Of a DNA stretch of 64,000 nucleotides, positions 47,107-59,133 are shown one piece after another. The stretch lies in the NCBI GenBank assembly GCA_016800925.1, contig JABCPU010000108.1, forward strand, positions 1-64,000, written 5' to 3'. Every line of letters begins with the position of its first letter. The stretch's first letter is position 1. This DNA comes from Suillus spraguei. Lineage: Eukaryota; Basidiomycota; Agaricomycetes; Boletales; Suillaceae. Below the pieces are notes generated by a model. That model made no database searches and was not told the origin of the DNA. It saw nothing but the letters and a program-made list of their open reading frames with translations. The translations under genes and the position numbers were made by a program.

Positions 47107-48925
47107 TGTCATATACCATACATTCAGGTCTGATCCATGGACATCCGGACACCCAATCCATGCATCCTAGTCCACCCATCCAATCCAGCTCACATGTCCA
47201 ATCCATCCATCCACTCCAATTCATATCCATCCATAACTAATCCATATCCATATCCAACTCAGTCCACCCATCCGATCCATGTCCATATCCGATCTGTGTC
47301 CATACTCAATCTGTGTCCATATCCAATCTGTGTCCATATCCGAAACTATTCCCGTGCACCTGTGCGTTACTCCTTTTAGGTTAAATACCTGTGTCTGGCT
47401 TTCGGTTATCTCTGCACTTCTGGCTTTCGGTTATCTCAACTTCCGTCTTGATAAGATATTTCGTACAAGTCTTTTTTCCGAGTTCATAGCCTTGTGTTCC
47501 ACAATGCCTCAGACATAGCCTCGGACTATCCTTACTTGCCTTCCGGCATGCTACCTACAGTATATAAACTTGTAGTACAACTCCTGCAGACTTCAGTCTG
47601 ATCATTGCTTTCCTACTTCTGTATATTCCTTTGACTTCTGTATCTTGTTACCATGTCTATATAAATCCGTTTCTGTTCTCACACTTGGGCTCCAGCCCTT
47701 GTAAGCTTCCGACTCAGACCTATGGGATCATTCCCTAGGCCGGAGCCTTGATCCTTTGTCCTATATCCTTTTCAGACTTCGTCTGTTTCCTGTCTCTCAT
47801 TGTTATGAACTGGGGTGGTGTCACCAGCGACAGTGATAAGACACAGACGGTCTGCTGGGAAGTTCTACAATGTCCAGAAGAGGACGAAGTGAAAGTACAA
47901 GGAATGCGTTCCGAGTACTATCAAGGGTTCAGCCTCAAAGACAAGTCTAAGAGGTTCTACGAGAATAGAGACTAAGGCTAAGGAGTGCTTAGACTTAGAG
48001 ACGATTCAAGACGACTTAGGTTGGAGACCTAAGCGAAGGATATTCCAGGTAAAACCCAGTAAGATTAAAGTAAGGTATACAAGCGTAATACAGCGTGCTT
48101 AAATAAGCCAATATGTGCGCACGGACCAAGAGAGACGTGAGAACGTAAGTGTGTATCCAAAGAAGGAAGGTGACTATAGTACAGATGCGTTGAACATATC
48201 AGTCAGAGTCTCGTTATGGAATATACAAGGTTAAAGTAGACGAAAAATGAATAGGGGCACATACGACTGTAACACTCATCTGATTCACCTCTGACTCTAC
48301 CTGTGGTAGTCTTATCCTGTCTGTTTCTATTCCAGACCTTGTCCGGAGTAGTCTATACTACCTCTACACCATATCCGGACCTACTCCTCTCTAGTAGTCA
48401 ATACCTCCCCTAAGATCCATAGAGCTATGCTCATCCAATCATCTGATCATCTGCCCCTCCACTCTTCCACTCCTCCGAGCTCTGGACCTTCGGACCTCTG
48501 GTCCTCCGGATCTATCCTATCCTATCCTCCGACATTCATGGATCATCTTTCCCTCCGGAGCTTTGCTCCTATCCTGCCTTGGACTTTGTCCAGGTGTCCA
48601 TCCTTCATCCATTCTACTTGGAACTTGTTCCAGTAGTCTTACCATTACTCCCTACCATCCAGAAATAGTTCCAGCGCATTCCTGTGCTCATCTGGAAGTC
48701 CTTCAGAGCTCTATCGAGCTATCCTGTCCTACAGAGTTCATCCGGACACCATCTGGACTTCACTATAACTCCCCCTTGGACTTCATCTGCAATTAAGGGC
48801 ACATGCTTGGGTAAGGGGCACAGCGTACGAACTGAGGCCAAGCTCCTTTGACTTTCTGTCCCTCCAGTACAACACCATGTAAGGCCAGGACTTCTTAGTA
48901 GCCCCAGTTTTGCATGGTCATAACA
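47107..48925 (-). mobile_element. LTR family F, copy F2
   Basis: Plus strand TGTCATATACCATAC to GGTCATAACA, the reverse of F1. It is flanked by GACA on both sides (47103-47106, 48926-48929). Without the nested LTR it is about 1.34 kb. It contains repeated TCCATATCC words (47160-47345), the counterpart of GGATATGGA words in F1 (20680-20790). No coding region. Confidence 0.8.
47801..48274 (-). repeat. Solo LTR of family A in F2
   Basis: 474 bases with perfect CTCAT duplications (47796-47800, 48275-48279). Confidence 0.93.
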
Positions 48926-49700
48926 GACATCAGCTAACTACATTTTCTTTGTTAATGTGATTGCTTTCCTTGGGCTGCTCAGGGGCCAGCACGCCCAGCC
49001 CCCCTCAAAACTGTTCATGTTAAGAGTTCTGCCTCAGAGGGAAACATGATCTGCCGGATGCACTGACATGCTGGCTGGCTTAGTAACAAGCTGGCCAGGG
49101 CACTATCTGCATGCCTGTAGAAATGGGAGAAATGCAGTATGACTCATGTACTTATCAACTGGCTGGGTTCCACCTTTACTGAGAATGCAGCCAGGATGCC
49201 ACCTATGGCTGCCCTCAGCCGGTTACTGCATACCATTCTTCCACTCCAACTTGAGTTGTTGGCTGGAATCTAACCTACGTGCTGGCCAATCACTGTGTAC
49301 CAAGGTCAGCCAGCACTGACTCTACACCTCTGGCCGGTTACTGTGTACCAACATGAGGCATCGGCCATGCCCAAATCTACATGCTGGCCAATCACTGTGT
49401 ACCTTCAACTGGGGAGGTCGGCCAGCACTTACTCTACACCTCCAGCCAGTTACCATGTACCACCCCTTTGGCCAGTTACTGCTTACCACTCTGCCAACAT
49501 GAGGCATCGGCCAGACCCAAATCTATGTGCCAGCTGATCACTCTGCCACTTCAACCTGGGCTGTCGGCCAGCACCCACCCTATGCCTCGGCCTGCCCACT
49601 TCTACATGTGCCGGCTGGTACACATTGTATGGCAATTTGGCACGTCCACCATACCAGTTCTACGTGCAGTCTTGACTGAACTATGTGTGTAGGAATAATT
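48926..49700. repeat. Degenerate GCTGGCCAATCACTGTGTACC repeats
   Basis: Several imperfect copies of a ~100 bp unit with GGCCAGCACT, TACACCTC, GGTTACTGTGTACCA and CATGAGGCATCGGCC (49260-49570). Frames that stay open on both strands are not credible genes. 49700-50015 has no recognisable feature. Confidence 0.6.
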
Positions 49701-51147
49701 GATATTGTGAAGATTCCAAAATGGGTGATGTTTTTGGTGTAGTGGGGAAATTCCCACAGTAGGTGCGGTGTGGGGATAATGTGGGGAAGCTGTAGGTCAC
49801 CAAAATGAGATATGTTTTTATGAATTACCACATCTGGAAGCCAAAACTGCGGTCATAATATCGAGTGTCTAGTTTTGGCCCTCCCAACAGGGCCTGGAAA
49901 GTTCCGAGAATCAAAATTTCGGATCCACCATGGATGTATCGAAGGATACATCCATCTGGATGATGGATAGTCTACTTAGATGATGGATCCTAGTTTTAGG
50001 CTTATAGTCCAGTTTGAATGTATCAATATAGCATTATGGGCTCCATCATCGGCACCACTATCTTTGGATTTGGCATAATGACAACTTTGTGGGCGGTGCC
50101 CCACTTCATGGCTCCATACAAAGCTAACCTCTCTCAACTTAGTCTCATGCCTCCCTATTCAATTATACCTTGTAGATACATCTACCTATGCTGCAAGCGC
50201 AACTGCAGCTGCTTCTGTGAGTTCCTCCACCCTTGATATTGCTGAGGTTCTCTGAATACATTACATTATCAGACATTGTGTTCACTGCTTAGATTCGCAT
50301 TCCCTCTCTTTGCAGGCTATACTGTTAAAAATTAAGCATAATACTCACTGATTAGAAATGGTATGGTTTTGTAAGTTTGTTTGTAAACCATCAATCCCTT
50401 ACAATTAAGCTTAACGGCTTCTGACTCCTTTGGTGATTCTCAGGCTTCCAATAATAGCACTACCACCGGGAAAAATCACCAAATTGGGATATTCCAATAA
50501 TCTCACTATTCCCACATACCTCCCTAGCTCTACTGCTGCACCAGAGCTTTCCCCTTGCTCACTCATGTATATAAGTAGTAGAAATGGCATGTACATACAT
50601 AAAATGATACAATAGACCGCTTTTTGATTGTCTGAGAGCTTGTACAGCAGTCTACAGTATCGACTACAATATGTGCATCCCAGGACCAAAACATATTCGA
50701 TATTTTGCCCCTTCAGCAGGGAAGCAATTCTGACTGTATATATCATATATTAGAGTGTTAATGAATATATCACACCGCTTTTTTGAGCCTCTGGAGTGTC
50801 CTACATCAGTAGATATGTTAAATTCATGAATACCTCTCAAAAAACATAAACCAGTTCGCATTTTTTGGTGTTTAGGTATATAAACTGGTAAACATTATTT
50901 CTAACATCTCTTTACTAGTATATACAATATATCAAGAGTATAGGTCAGCAGGATCAGTCCCTGGGGTCATATGTATTGTCATCTTCCTGGTGGTTCACCC
51001 TCTGAGAAACATTTTCCTGCAGCTCGGCCCTCTAGGATGGTAGGTATTTTGTTAATATAAACATATGGAATATATTTATTATATATGTATACCAGAACAA
51101 TACCAGGATCCTTGTCTACAATCCAAAGTCACTTCCTACCTACATTG

Positions 51148-52667
51148 TAGTGCTGCCGAAGTCCGGTTCGGTTAGGTTCATCACCCTATATCTGCGAACC
51201 CTGAACTCGACCAGTGGTCAGGTTTCAAGCAAGATGGGCGAACCCTGGACCGGACGCCCTTCGAACGCGTTCGCAAGGGTTCAGTTCAGGTTCAGAACGC
51301 GTTTGAACCCTCGAACCGTTGATTTAATTAGCAAAAAAAATCAAAACGAAAATGACATGTACAATACGAATAGCTACTAGAACTCTTCATTGACATCGAC
51401 GCGGTTATCATAAGGAGCGGCGAATTCAGCCTGGGCTGTTGCGGAGATGTGACCTTGGCGGTATGCGCTCTTGAGCAATTGAAGAGCCTCGAATGTTGTT
51501 GGCTTCAAACAGCTGCGACGCACGGTCCCAGTAACACCGCCGCTCGAAAATGCTCTCTCAGACGCAACAGCTGATCCCTGAATGGCGAGGTAGTCCTTTG
51601 CAATGCGGGAAATAGTTGGGTATTGTATAGAATGGTGCTTTAAAGTTTTTTGAATCATGTCAGTACGAAAGCAATACAAATAAAATAACGAGACGTACAC
51701 CCCACCAAGCCACCACATTGTTGACGTCCTCGAGCGGTGCATCTAGATAGTCCCTCGAGTTCTTGACGAGGCCTTCGTGTGGTTGCGTCATTCACGACAC
51801 GCGATTTGACAGAGCTTCGCATCCATTATGGCCATACGAGCCTTGGCGAGCAAGCGAGGGAGGTGCAGTAACAGACGGCTCTGCAGGAGCCTGCGAGGGA
51901 GTACTACTGCGATGATACATATCAAACTATGTAAGATTAGTATACAATTGACAGAAATGAGTGATGAGCGACGTACCGTGCTCTCGAGGCATTGCATGCC
52001 TTGTTTGAAAAATGAGCGGTCCATTTGTCTTTTGCGTACGCGACTTGTAGTTGGGGTCCAGCGCTACAACCAACAAGGTCATGATGTTCAAAGGCATTAG
52101 AATAGATACGAGATACATACGAGACAAATGAAATATACATCTGTGTCATCAGTCTTACTATACCACTTGCGGAGATTGTGTGACACTTCAAGTTCCAAAA
52201 TGACAATCCATTGCGCAAACTTGGTGGAAAACCCAGGAATCACCACAGTAGTAGGTATATTCCTGAATGAAAAAACATTAGAAGTTAGCAACTTATCAAA
52301 CATGAGAGACGGTGAACATAGTACCCGGTGCTTCGAGTCGTTGCATAGCTGAAAAAAGTACCCTTGTTGCTTGTGCAATGTGGGGATGTACTGTCAAAAG
52401 AAGAGAAGGAACAGAAGTTGGTGAGCGCACTACTTAAACTGACAGGAAGCCTCACGAAAAACACGCAGCTGGAATTGTGCACATGGTGCAGGTTCGGACC
52501 GGTTCGGACGCGTCCGAACCGGTTCCCGCATTTTTCAGTGACGACATCGAACCCCGAACCTGTTAGGGGGTTCGGTCCAGGAGAGAGACCAAACCTGTGA
52601 CCGAACCTGGTCCAGTCTGGATGGGTTCGGTTCGAACCATGGTTGGGACCGGACTGCGGCAGCACTA
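51148..52667 (-). mobile_element. hAT transposon derivative with GGTTCG subterminal repeats
   Basis: Terminal inverted repeats begin TAGTGCTGCCG, with an 8-base CTACATTG duplication (51140-51147, 52668-52675). Both subterminal regions (51160-51330, 52490-52650) are packed with GGTTCG/CGAACC words. At 1520 bases it is shorter than an autonomous hAT element and holds only the C-terminal part of a transposase. Confidence 0.9.
51377..52378 (-). pseudogene. hAT transposase C-terminal part
   Basis: Minus strand. LRKWYSKTDDTDVYFICLV and LDPNY (52200-52050) correspond to the segment before the dimerisation domain. The hATC domain is at 51742-51377, with YPTISRIAKDYLAIQGSAVASE and RAFSSGG. At least one short intron (about 51920-51970) is needed. 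The BED finger and the catalytic region are missing, so it is an internal-deletion derivative that could move only with a transposase from elsewhere. Confidence 0.82.
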
Positions 52668-54400
52668 CTACATTGTACCATCTTTTCGCATTTTTGCCGT
52701 TTCACTACTCCTCACTACATAGACTACACCAGCTGTTCATAATATCCCTTATGGTACATATATGAAGCCCTCCCAAGGCCATGATCAGGCAGAATATGTC
52801 CGAGTAATGATATCAATGATATGGGGCAAACCCCACAATCATGCAAATGTTATATTTCAACCTGTCTAGGGCGAAGATTTCATTGAAATATATAGATACA
52901 TTGTAAAGTACTTAAATATGCTATACTAATATATTTTGTGAAGGTAAGGTGATGTGGAAGTGTTGTGGTCTCAATTTGTTGCATTATTATGGTCAGACCA
53001 CCGATGGCATAGACTGTTGGTGCATAGTACTTTTCGATGTTTGGACTTTTTGACTTTCCCACACCTTTTTCTTATCTATTAGATTCCCTGCTATCAATTA
53101 TTCATAGATCCTTCTGGTAGTCGAGGACTGTATTACTTGGTATATATATGTACTCCATGATAGTCTGATTATAATAGTTTACTATATTTATGTCTGGAAT
53201 TCTTATCAGTGAGAATAGGAGATATGTGCTTGATATCATTACTTGACATATTTCTGCCTGATCATGGCCTTGGAGGGCTTCATATATGTACCATAAGGGA
53301 TATATGAACAGTGGTGTAGTCTATGTAGTGAGATGTAGTGAAAAACCGCAAAAATGCGAAAAGATGGTACAATGTAGGCAGGAAGTGACTTTGGATTGTA
53401 GACAAGGATCCTGGTATTGTTCTGGTATACCTATATAATAAATATATTCCATATGTTTATATTAACAAAATACCTACCATCCTAGAGGGCCGAGCTGCAG
53501 GAAAATGTTTCTCAGAGGGTGAACCACCAGGAAGATGACAATACATATGACCCAGGGACTGATCCTGCTGACCTATACTCTTGATATATTGTATATACTA
53601 GTAAAGAGATGTTAGAAATAATGTTTACCAGTTTATATACCTAAACACCAAAAAATGCGAACTGGTTTATGTTTTTTGAGAGGTATTCATGAATTTAACA
53701 TATCTACTGATGTAGGACACTCCAGAGGCTCAAAAAAGCGGTGTAATATATTCATTAACACTCTAATATATGATATATACAGTCAGAATTGCTTCCCTGC
53801 TGAAGGGGCAAAATATCGAATATGTTTTGGTCCTGGGATGCACATATTGTAGTCGATACTGTAGACTGCTGTACAAGCTCTCAGACAATGAAAAAGCGGT
53901 CTATTGTATCATTTTATGTATGTACATGCCATTCTACTACTTATATACATGAGTGAGCAAGGGGAAAGCTCTGGTGCAGCAGTAGAGCTAGGGAGGTATG
54001 TGGGAATAGTGAGATTATTGGAATATCCCAATTTGGTGATTTTTCCCGGTGGTAGTGCTATTATTGGAAGCCTGAGAAAAACATTTCCAGTAGCACCGAG
54101 ATCACAAGAGAGATCCCGATCTTTAGAACCAGAGAGGCATTGTGCCTGTTAAGCTTCGTGAAGCTTCATGTTGGTGGCTCCGAGACAAACTTACAAAATG
54201 TACTGTGTATAGTTAGACACAGTTAAGTATCACCCTGCCATGAACAGGTGCTCTTTGGACAACAAATGCTCAGCGCACTTGGTTATGGAGGAGGCAACAC
54301 CCTTCTTGCAGGTCTTGCCATCGTCATCGGCATACCCTTCCCAATATGGATACATTATGCTGGTGAACGTATACGTGCAAGGAGCTCTTTGACTCATTGA

Positions 54401-54744
54401 TTGTGTGGTTGGCTTTCTTCAATGTGATTGGTCGTTGAAAGGTTAGAGGCGCGTGTAACTACTTGACCCAAGGAGCGGGCCAAGATTGAGCACTTGGTCA
54501 TCGGAGTATGACTGAACTATACTCTTTGAACATGATTTCTGTTCCTGCGGTAACGAGCGCTACTTCTAAGTAACATTTGTGATCGCAATGTCACAGTTCT
54601 TTCCAACACATGATTGTTATAATTAAGTTACGTCGCAAACCCGTAGTCTGTTTCTACACAAAAATATCGTGTCTCGCTCCTCCCAACAGTCTGGCTTCCT
54701 GCCAAGCCAATCTTTGCTCAATCTGTGAGCGATGGTTTTTCTGA
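54401..54744. other. Intergenic, nothing recognised
   Basis: 344 bases between the MFS stop and the end of the cyclase gene, where two transcripts converge. No repeat or reading frame stands out. Confidence 0.5.
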
Positions 54745-56132
54745 TTATTCGCCTCCTGGTCTTCTATATATGTCCCTCCCGAACCCAAACATAAAGTTGA
54801 ATAAAGACAGAAAAGGAAGTTGAGGTTTCACTGATGCGCCGGCTTTGCGGTTGGCCTTTGGCAATAACGAGACAAGCCTAGTTTTCTGTATTTCCGGGCC
54901 TTTAGTGCCAAAGTATCTGCGATTTCAATCCGGTCAAGTGATAGCTCGTACCAATGAGAAATTTTCATTACCTTGGACTTTCGTAATGCCAAGAATGGTT
55001 CCCTCGAACCCACATTACATTCAGGTCAAGATACTTTTTGACTAGGACGTCGATGGAGGGTCCCCATGAAGGAACCTTGGTAAGGCCGTCCATGTATCTT
55101 TTCTGAACTTTGGTGTGATACTGTGCTGCCCAAGCCATTGCACCGCTGATGTCGAGGCCAAGTTCCGACATGACAATGCTGACTATGTTATGATCTTCGC
55201 ACCCAGCCGCTTGCTCTTTGTTGTACGAGATTATGTCCTGTGAAGGTCGTGAGAATATCGCAAACCAAGATGTCCCCGACACTGATTTACATTATCGATC
55301 AGAACTAAGTCTGTGATGCATTCAGAAAGATCCATGATGACTGGATGGTAGAACACTTCATCAGGGAGGTCCATTTCCATTTCATTTATGAAGAGACATG
55401 GTTTTAAGCCAATCGTATACCGCCGGAGCTTTAGGTAGTCATCGATATTGCGCTTATGACCTTGTGCATGATCAATAACCTCGGCAACCACTGCATGTAG
55501 GTATGCAGCAAAAGTTTCAAGGAAGCGACGTTGAGAAGACAGGCTTGCGGATTGGATCGTACGAGTCCAAAATCTATCCAAAAACCCCTTTGGCTTCAGA
55601 TGATCATCAAACCGCTGAGAAGCACTCACTGTCGCACAATCTCACCAAGGATAAATTCGCCTTCCGGTCGCATCTTATGAGGATTGTGTAGGGCGTCGAG
55701 AATGATGTCCACCATTTTCTTCATGACCGCCTCATTTGCGAAGTCAGCGTGATCGTCAAAAAGGAAATAAATATCCATCAATCCACAGGCGATCCAGAGG
55801 TGTTCTAATTTTGAAGAATCGAATCAGATTTTCGTGACAGGCGAATTGCTAGGTGTCAAATACAAACCTCTTGGTACATTAGGACAAGACAATGCTACTA
55901 GGCGGCCTATAAGCACGTGTCAACTATCATAATAGTAATTGAGAGGTGGCATTGTCGAACCAAAGTCGCATTTGTCGAATGCTTTCTGTGACTCAGGTTT
56001 CAGAACCTTGAAATCACGGAACCAAGCATCGACTTCTACTTTCACATCGTCAAAATGAGGATTGATGGTGCGCGGCCAGGGCCAGTTAATCATAGTGTCT
56101 GGGAGGTATATCATCCTTGGGCAAGCATCCAT
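54745..56132 (-). CDS. Terpene synthase (class I, sesquiterpene-synthase-like), apparently intact
   Basis: Six exons: 56132-55961, 55906-55868, 55804-55630, 55573-55291, 55237-54972, 54916-54745, all introns 53-63 bases with GT-AG ends. They join in frame to 1107 bases (368 residues plus stop), a usual length for basidiomycete cyclases. Class I motifs: the Asp-rich metal site DDHAD (residues 87-91, in FLFDDHADF), the pyrophosphate-sensor region RRYTIG, the NSE metal site NDIISYNKE (residues 223-231, N223, S227, E231) formed across intron 4, and the terminal RY pair (312-313). Near the N-terminus, LPDTMINWPWPR is a common family block. It would ionise a prenyl diphosphate, probably farnesyl diphosphate, in the cytosol; the product cannot be predicted. 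The chosen Met follows an acceptor-like TTTTACAG, so a 5' exon is possible. It is divergent from the P450 3.0 kb away. Confidence 0.88.
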
Positions 56133-56359
56133 AGCCTGTAAAATATAGTTTCCAATAAGCAGTGCAAAAGTTGAAAGAGAGGCAAGTTGTTTGCTAGTCG
56201 ATCCAGAACTCCTAGCAGAACTTATATACTTGCCCGGGTCGGGCCTGGAAACAGATTATTTCGCATATACATCCAGGTAGATATCTCAGCACATGCATCA
56301 GTAAACCGGTGAAACTAAGATATGACTGCATATTCCAGGGGCAATGCTTCTTTCCTTCA

Positions 56360-56500
56360 TATTACAATATAAAATGATATATAGCAATATACATCAGGGA
56401 AATGCAATTCACTACAGAGTGCTACGTAGCACTCCGTAGCACAATCCAACCCGCTGATGTAAAGCAATGTAATCACCCCAGGCCTAGAGGTATATATTAC
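56360..56500. repeat. Fold-back sequence with an 18-base palindrome
   Basis: GAGTGCTAC|GTAGCACTC at 56417-56434 is perfectly self-complementary. Weaker pairing (CTGATGTA/TACATCAG, then GCAAT/ATTGC) continues about 35 bases outward on each side. It lies upstream of the cyclase start. It could be a tiny MITE remnant. Confidence 0.55.
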
Positions 56501-57441
56501 TTTATATTGTTTTATAACGTCATGTTTAGGAAAGAGCATTTCAACTGGGGATATCTGAGTCTCGCCAGTTTACTGGTGTGTGCTTATTGGACTACGGACG
56601 GCGGATATTATCATGATCGTGCCAGCATCATGCAAGCCTAGTGAAAGATCTGAAAATTTGATTAGCCAGAGGCTAGCCATGATAACTAACTGGTTCTGCA
56701 TAGACAAGAGCTCGATAGTAGATAGTCACCTGTCTGGAATATTGATCTTCCCGTCTCAATCAAGAAATGGGGTAATAGGCCGGTAGCGGTCCACTAAGTC
56801 ATCAGGGGGCCGGCGGGAACGGCGGACTGATGGGGGTACGCCTCACATCGGGGCATTCGCGCGCTCAGAGATGTAATTAGGGACACCGGGGGTCCCTTAG
56901 AATAGATAGTAATGTCCTACATGGAGTACAACTCTGCAAAGGACAGAAATTGGACTCACAAAGAAAAAAAAAGTCATCAGAGACTGTTATGAGACATCAA
57001 AACTGTTCAAATCCTGGAGCCAGACACCAAGCTCAGGTAAGAGAACCTGTGAGAAGATGGCATTATATATCGTCATACTTTCATCCGGCATCATCACTGA
57101 AATTCACTTAGACCCAATTTCTGTCACTATGACTTTCGGTCTCGTCAGGAAGCGGAGGCGGTAAATGGTAGGCGTAGAGTGGATAAATAAGGAGGCCTAT
57201 TAACATTGAGGAGATGTGTCAAAAGCCATGCGATTATGAGGCAGCAGTCGTTGAGTGCCACGATTATTACATAATCATACCACCTGCTCCTGCTGATAAA
57301 GAACTGGCACTGCCAGGCAGATGGCAGAACATTGCAGGCAGAATGTGGCAGAACTCCTGCACCTGCAGAACCGCAGGAGGATGTAATTGTATCATTTCAG
57401 TGTATGATAGCGTGAACTGAAGCACTTCAAAACTCTCTACA
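56501..57441. other. Intergenic, no gene recognised
   Basis: Part of the divergent region between cyclase and P450. 57311-57375 is rich in GGCAGAA words (GATGGCAGAACATTGCAGGC), which recur inverted at 58783-58852. Confidence 0.45.
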
Positions 57442-57780
57442 ATGGCTACTAAGTCTGGAGGCCAGCCTCTGAACACCCTCATCGAGAACAACTTCAGAAA
57501 GGGGGATGCTACTTCTGCAAAGTCCAACAGATACTGGCTATCACATATCCGGGTCCACCTTAAGAATGTTACTGACAGAAAACCAACGCAATGCTGCCAC
57601 GCTCACTTGCACACAACCTAGACCGAACTTCTGGGAATTGATATGGAGGTCGCCAAACAGCTCAGAACTAACGTGGCATTTGTTCCTCCACTTTCAGGAG
57701 TCCCCAGTGATAATCCCGAGTCAATCTCACTTGATGGTATTGATGCTGACTCAGTTTACTCGACTCGAAGATATTCGTAA
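57442..57780 (+). pseudogene. Uncharacterised ORF with one internal stop
   Basis: ATG at 57442 opens 112 codons interrupted by a single TAG after HLHTT (about 57610). The start reads MATKSGGQPLNTLIENNFRK and the middle has KPTQCCHAHLH, a short Cys/His cluster loosely like a BED finger. It is flanked at some distance by inverted GGCAGAA-rich sequences, which would fit a decayed DNA transposon. No family is recognised with confidence. Confidence 0.35.
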
Positions 57781-57924
57781 TGCGGAAAAAACGATAGGCA
57801 GAATTTTCCTCGGACTGGGATGTCTATGTTGCTGTTGATCGGTTGTTTGCAGCCAGCTCATATTTTGTATCAGACAGGGGACCAGGTTTGATGTCCTTTT
57901 TGTTTCTTCACTTGGATCCCGGGG

Positions 57925-58037
57925 ACATCGGAGGTTTCTATCATAGCGGTCGCACAGAGCAACAATACATTTCGATCGAGACATCGGAGGTTTCTGTCAT
58001 GATAGCAGTCGCACAGAGCAACAATACATTTCGATGG
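57925..58037. repeat. 56-base tandem duplication
   Basis: Two copies starting ACATCGGAGGTTTCT at 57925 and 57981, both running through CGCACAGAGCAACAATACAT, with few differences. Confidence 0.85.
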
Positions 58038-59133
58038 AGGCACAAGTGAAGAACTTACCCAACACGATTCTCCATTTTACATAAAACGATGCGAACTTCG
58101 CATTCATATCATGCCAATTGTGCCGGTTGTGCCGGCAGACTCAGGTGGCAGAATCGCCACTTCTTCCACCTGGAAAAAATATCAAAGTGCTACAAAGCTA
58201 TGTATATTATAATGTACATCCTATGGCTTCTTTTTTATATTCCAGCAGGGCAAATGCTGCCTCAATCTCATCAAGTAATATGGATTCAGGACCTGCAAGA
58301 TCATCAATGATCCCAGGTGTGGGCGGTCATGGACCTACAGTGGTGCCTATGTAAAATTCAACGGCTTTAACTAGATCAGCAGCTACATCACCATAATTGA
58401 CTCGGATGCCTGGTTGGGGCTGTACCAGTATGCATGCGCACCATCATGATGTTGATGAATTGGCTTTCCATTAGCCACGGTCTTCTGATGAGTATGGTAA
58501 CAAATATTTGCTGAAATATTTTCCAGTGCTTCAAATGTGTCTACTGAGAGATTACTGTGTTCCAGCACTGCAACCTCTTGGTAGTAGACACATTTGAATT
58601 ACTCGCAGACTGAGTGTTAACCATATCGGAGAAGATTAGCAGCGTGGGAAACAATGGATAAGAGGTTGCAAGTTCCATGATTCTTTCCCACCATGCTAAT
58701 CCGTCCGCCTGAACAATGAAATTAATGACTGCTTTGAGGCAGTCAATGAGTAATTTCTGTGATCCCTGTGGTTTGACATTCTGCCAGATTCTGCCGACAA
58801 AATTCTCCTATGATACTGCCAAACCGGCTGGCAGAATGGCGGACTTCTGCCCACAACACTACTTACCAAGAATGATCATTAATATTGCCAAAGCAGTTGA
58901 GCATCTTCCGATCAATTACATTCAGTCGCAACGGGATTTAAAAACATCTTAGGATTCATCCACGCGGCTAACAATCTATCGTAAGTGAAAATCAAAGAAG
59001 ATACACTCCTTTACGGTCGAAATACAAACTGATATCGAAAGTCACGCAGCATGCATCAGGATTAGCCGGCTCTCAAGTGAATTTAAGTGAGCTCGAACTT
59101 TTAGAATTGATAGTATCTCAGTGACCGCCCCCC
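58038..59133. other. No gene recognised
   Basis: Short frames on both strands lack family motifs. 58783-58852 holds inverted TTCTGCC/GGCAGAA words. The P450 start lies at the right edge. Confidence 0.45.

Larger units (their letters stand above)
50313..54250. mobile_element. Long palindromic element in the MFS remnant
   Basis: Arms of about 860 bases are inverted copies: 50438-51139 continuing at 52676-52800, against 53250-54077. An outer, more diverged part shares TTTTGTAAGTTTGT (50365 and 54187). The spacer is about 450 bases. CTCTTTG lies on both sides (50306-50312, 54251-54257), a 7-base (possibly 8-base) target duplication that fits hAT-like elements. No transposase of its own is seen; mirrored small frames in the arms are not genes. 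The left arm alone is split by the hAT derivative at 51148. Confidence 0.8.
50018..54400 (+). pseudogene. MFS transporter C-terminal remnant, broken by a transposon
   Basis: Left part: residues IMGSIIGTTIFGFGIMTTLW at 50036-50095, then after a 54-base intron YLVDTSTYAASATAAAS (about 50163-50213), a second intron, and FAFPLFA (50296-50316). Right part: LFGQQMLSALGYGGGN, LLAGLAIVIGIPFPIW and YAGERIRARSS (54252-54390), stop at 54398-54400. These are the last transmembrane segments of a DHA1-type major facilitator transporter. A 3.9 kb palindromic element (50313-54250) sits between, with CTCTTTG on both sides; removing it rejoins FPLFGQQM in frame. The first ten or so membrane segments are absent upstream of 50000. 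Its place next to a terpene cyclase suggests a product exporter, which is inference. Confidence 0.75.

Noticed and set aside
50411..50861. Frames in the palindromic arms that are mirrored at 53655-54152
   Set aside because: They are the same non-coding arm read twice, with no family motif; duplication by inversion explains the apparent conservation.
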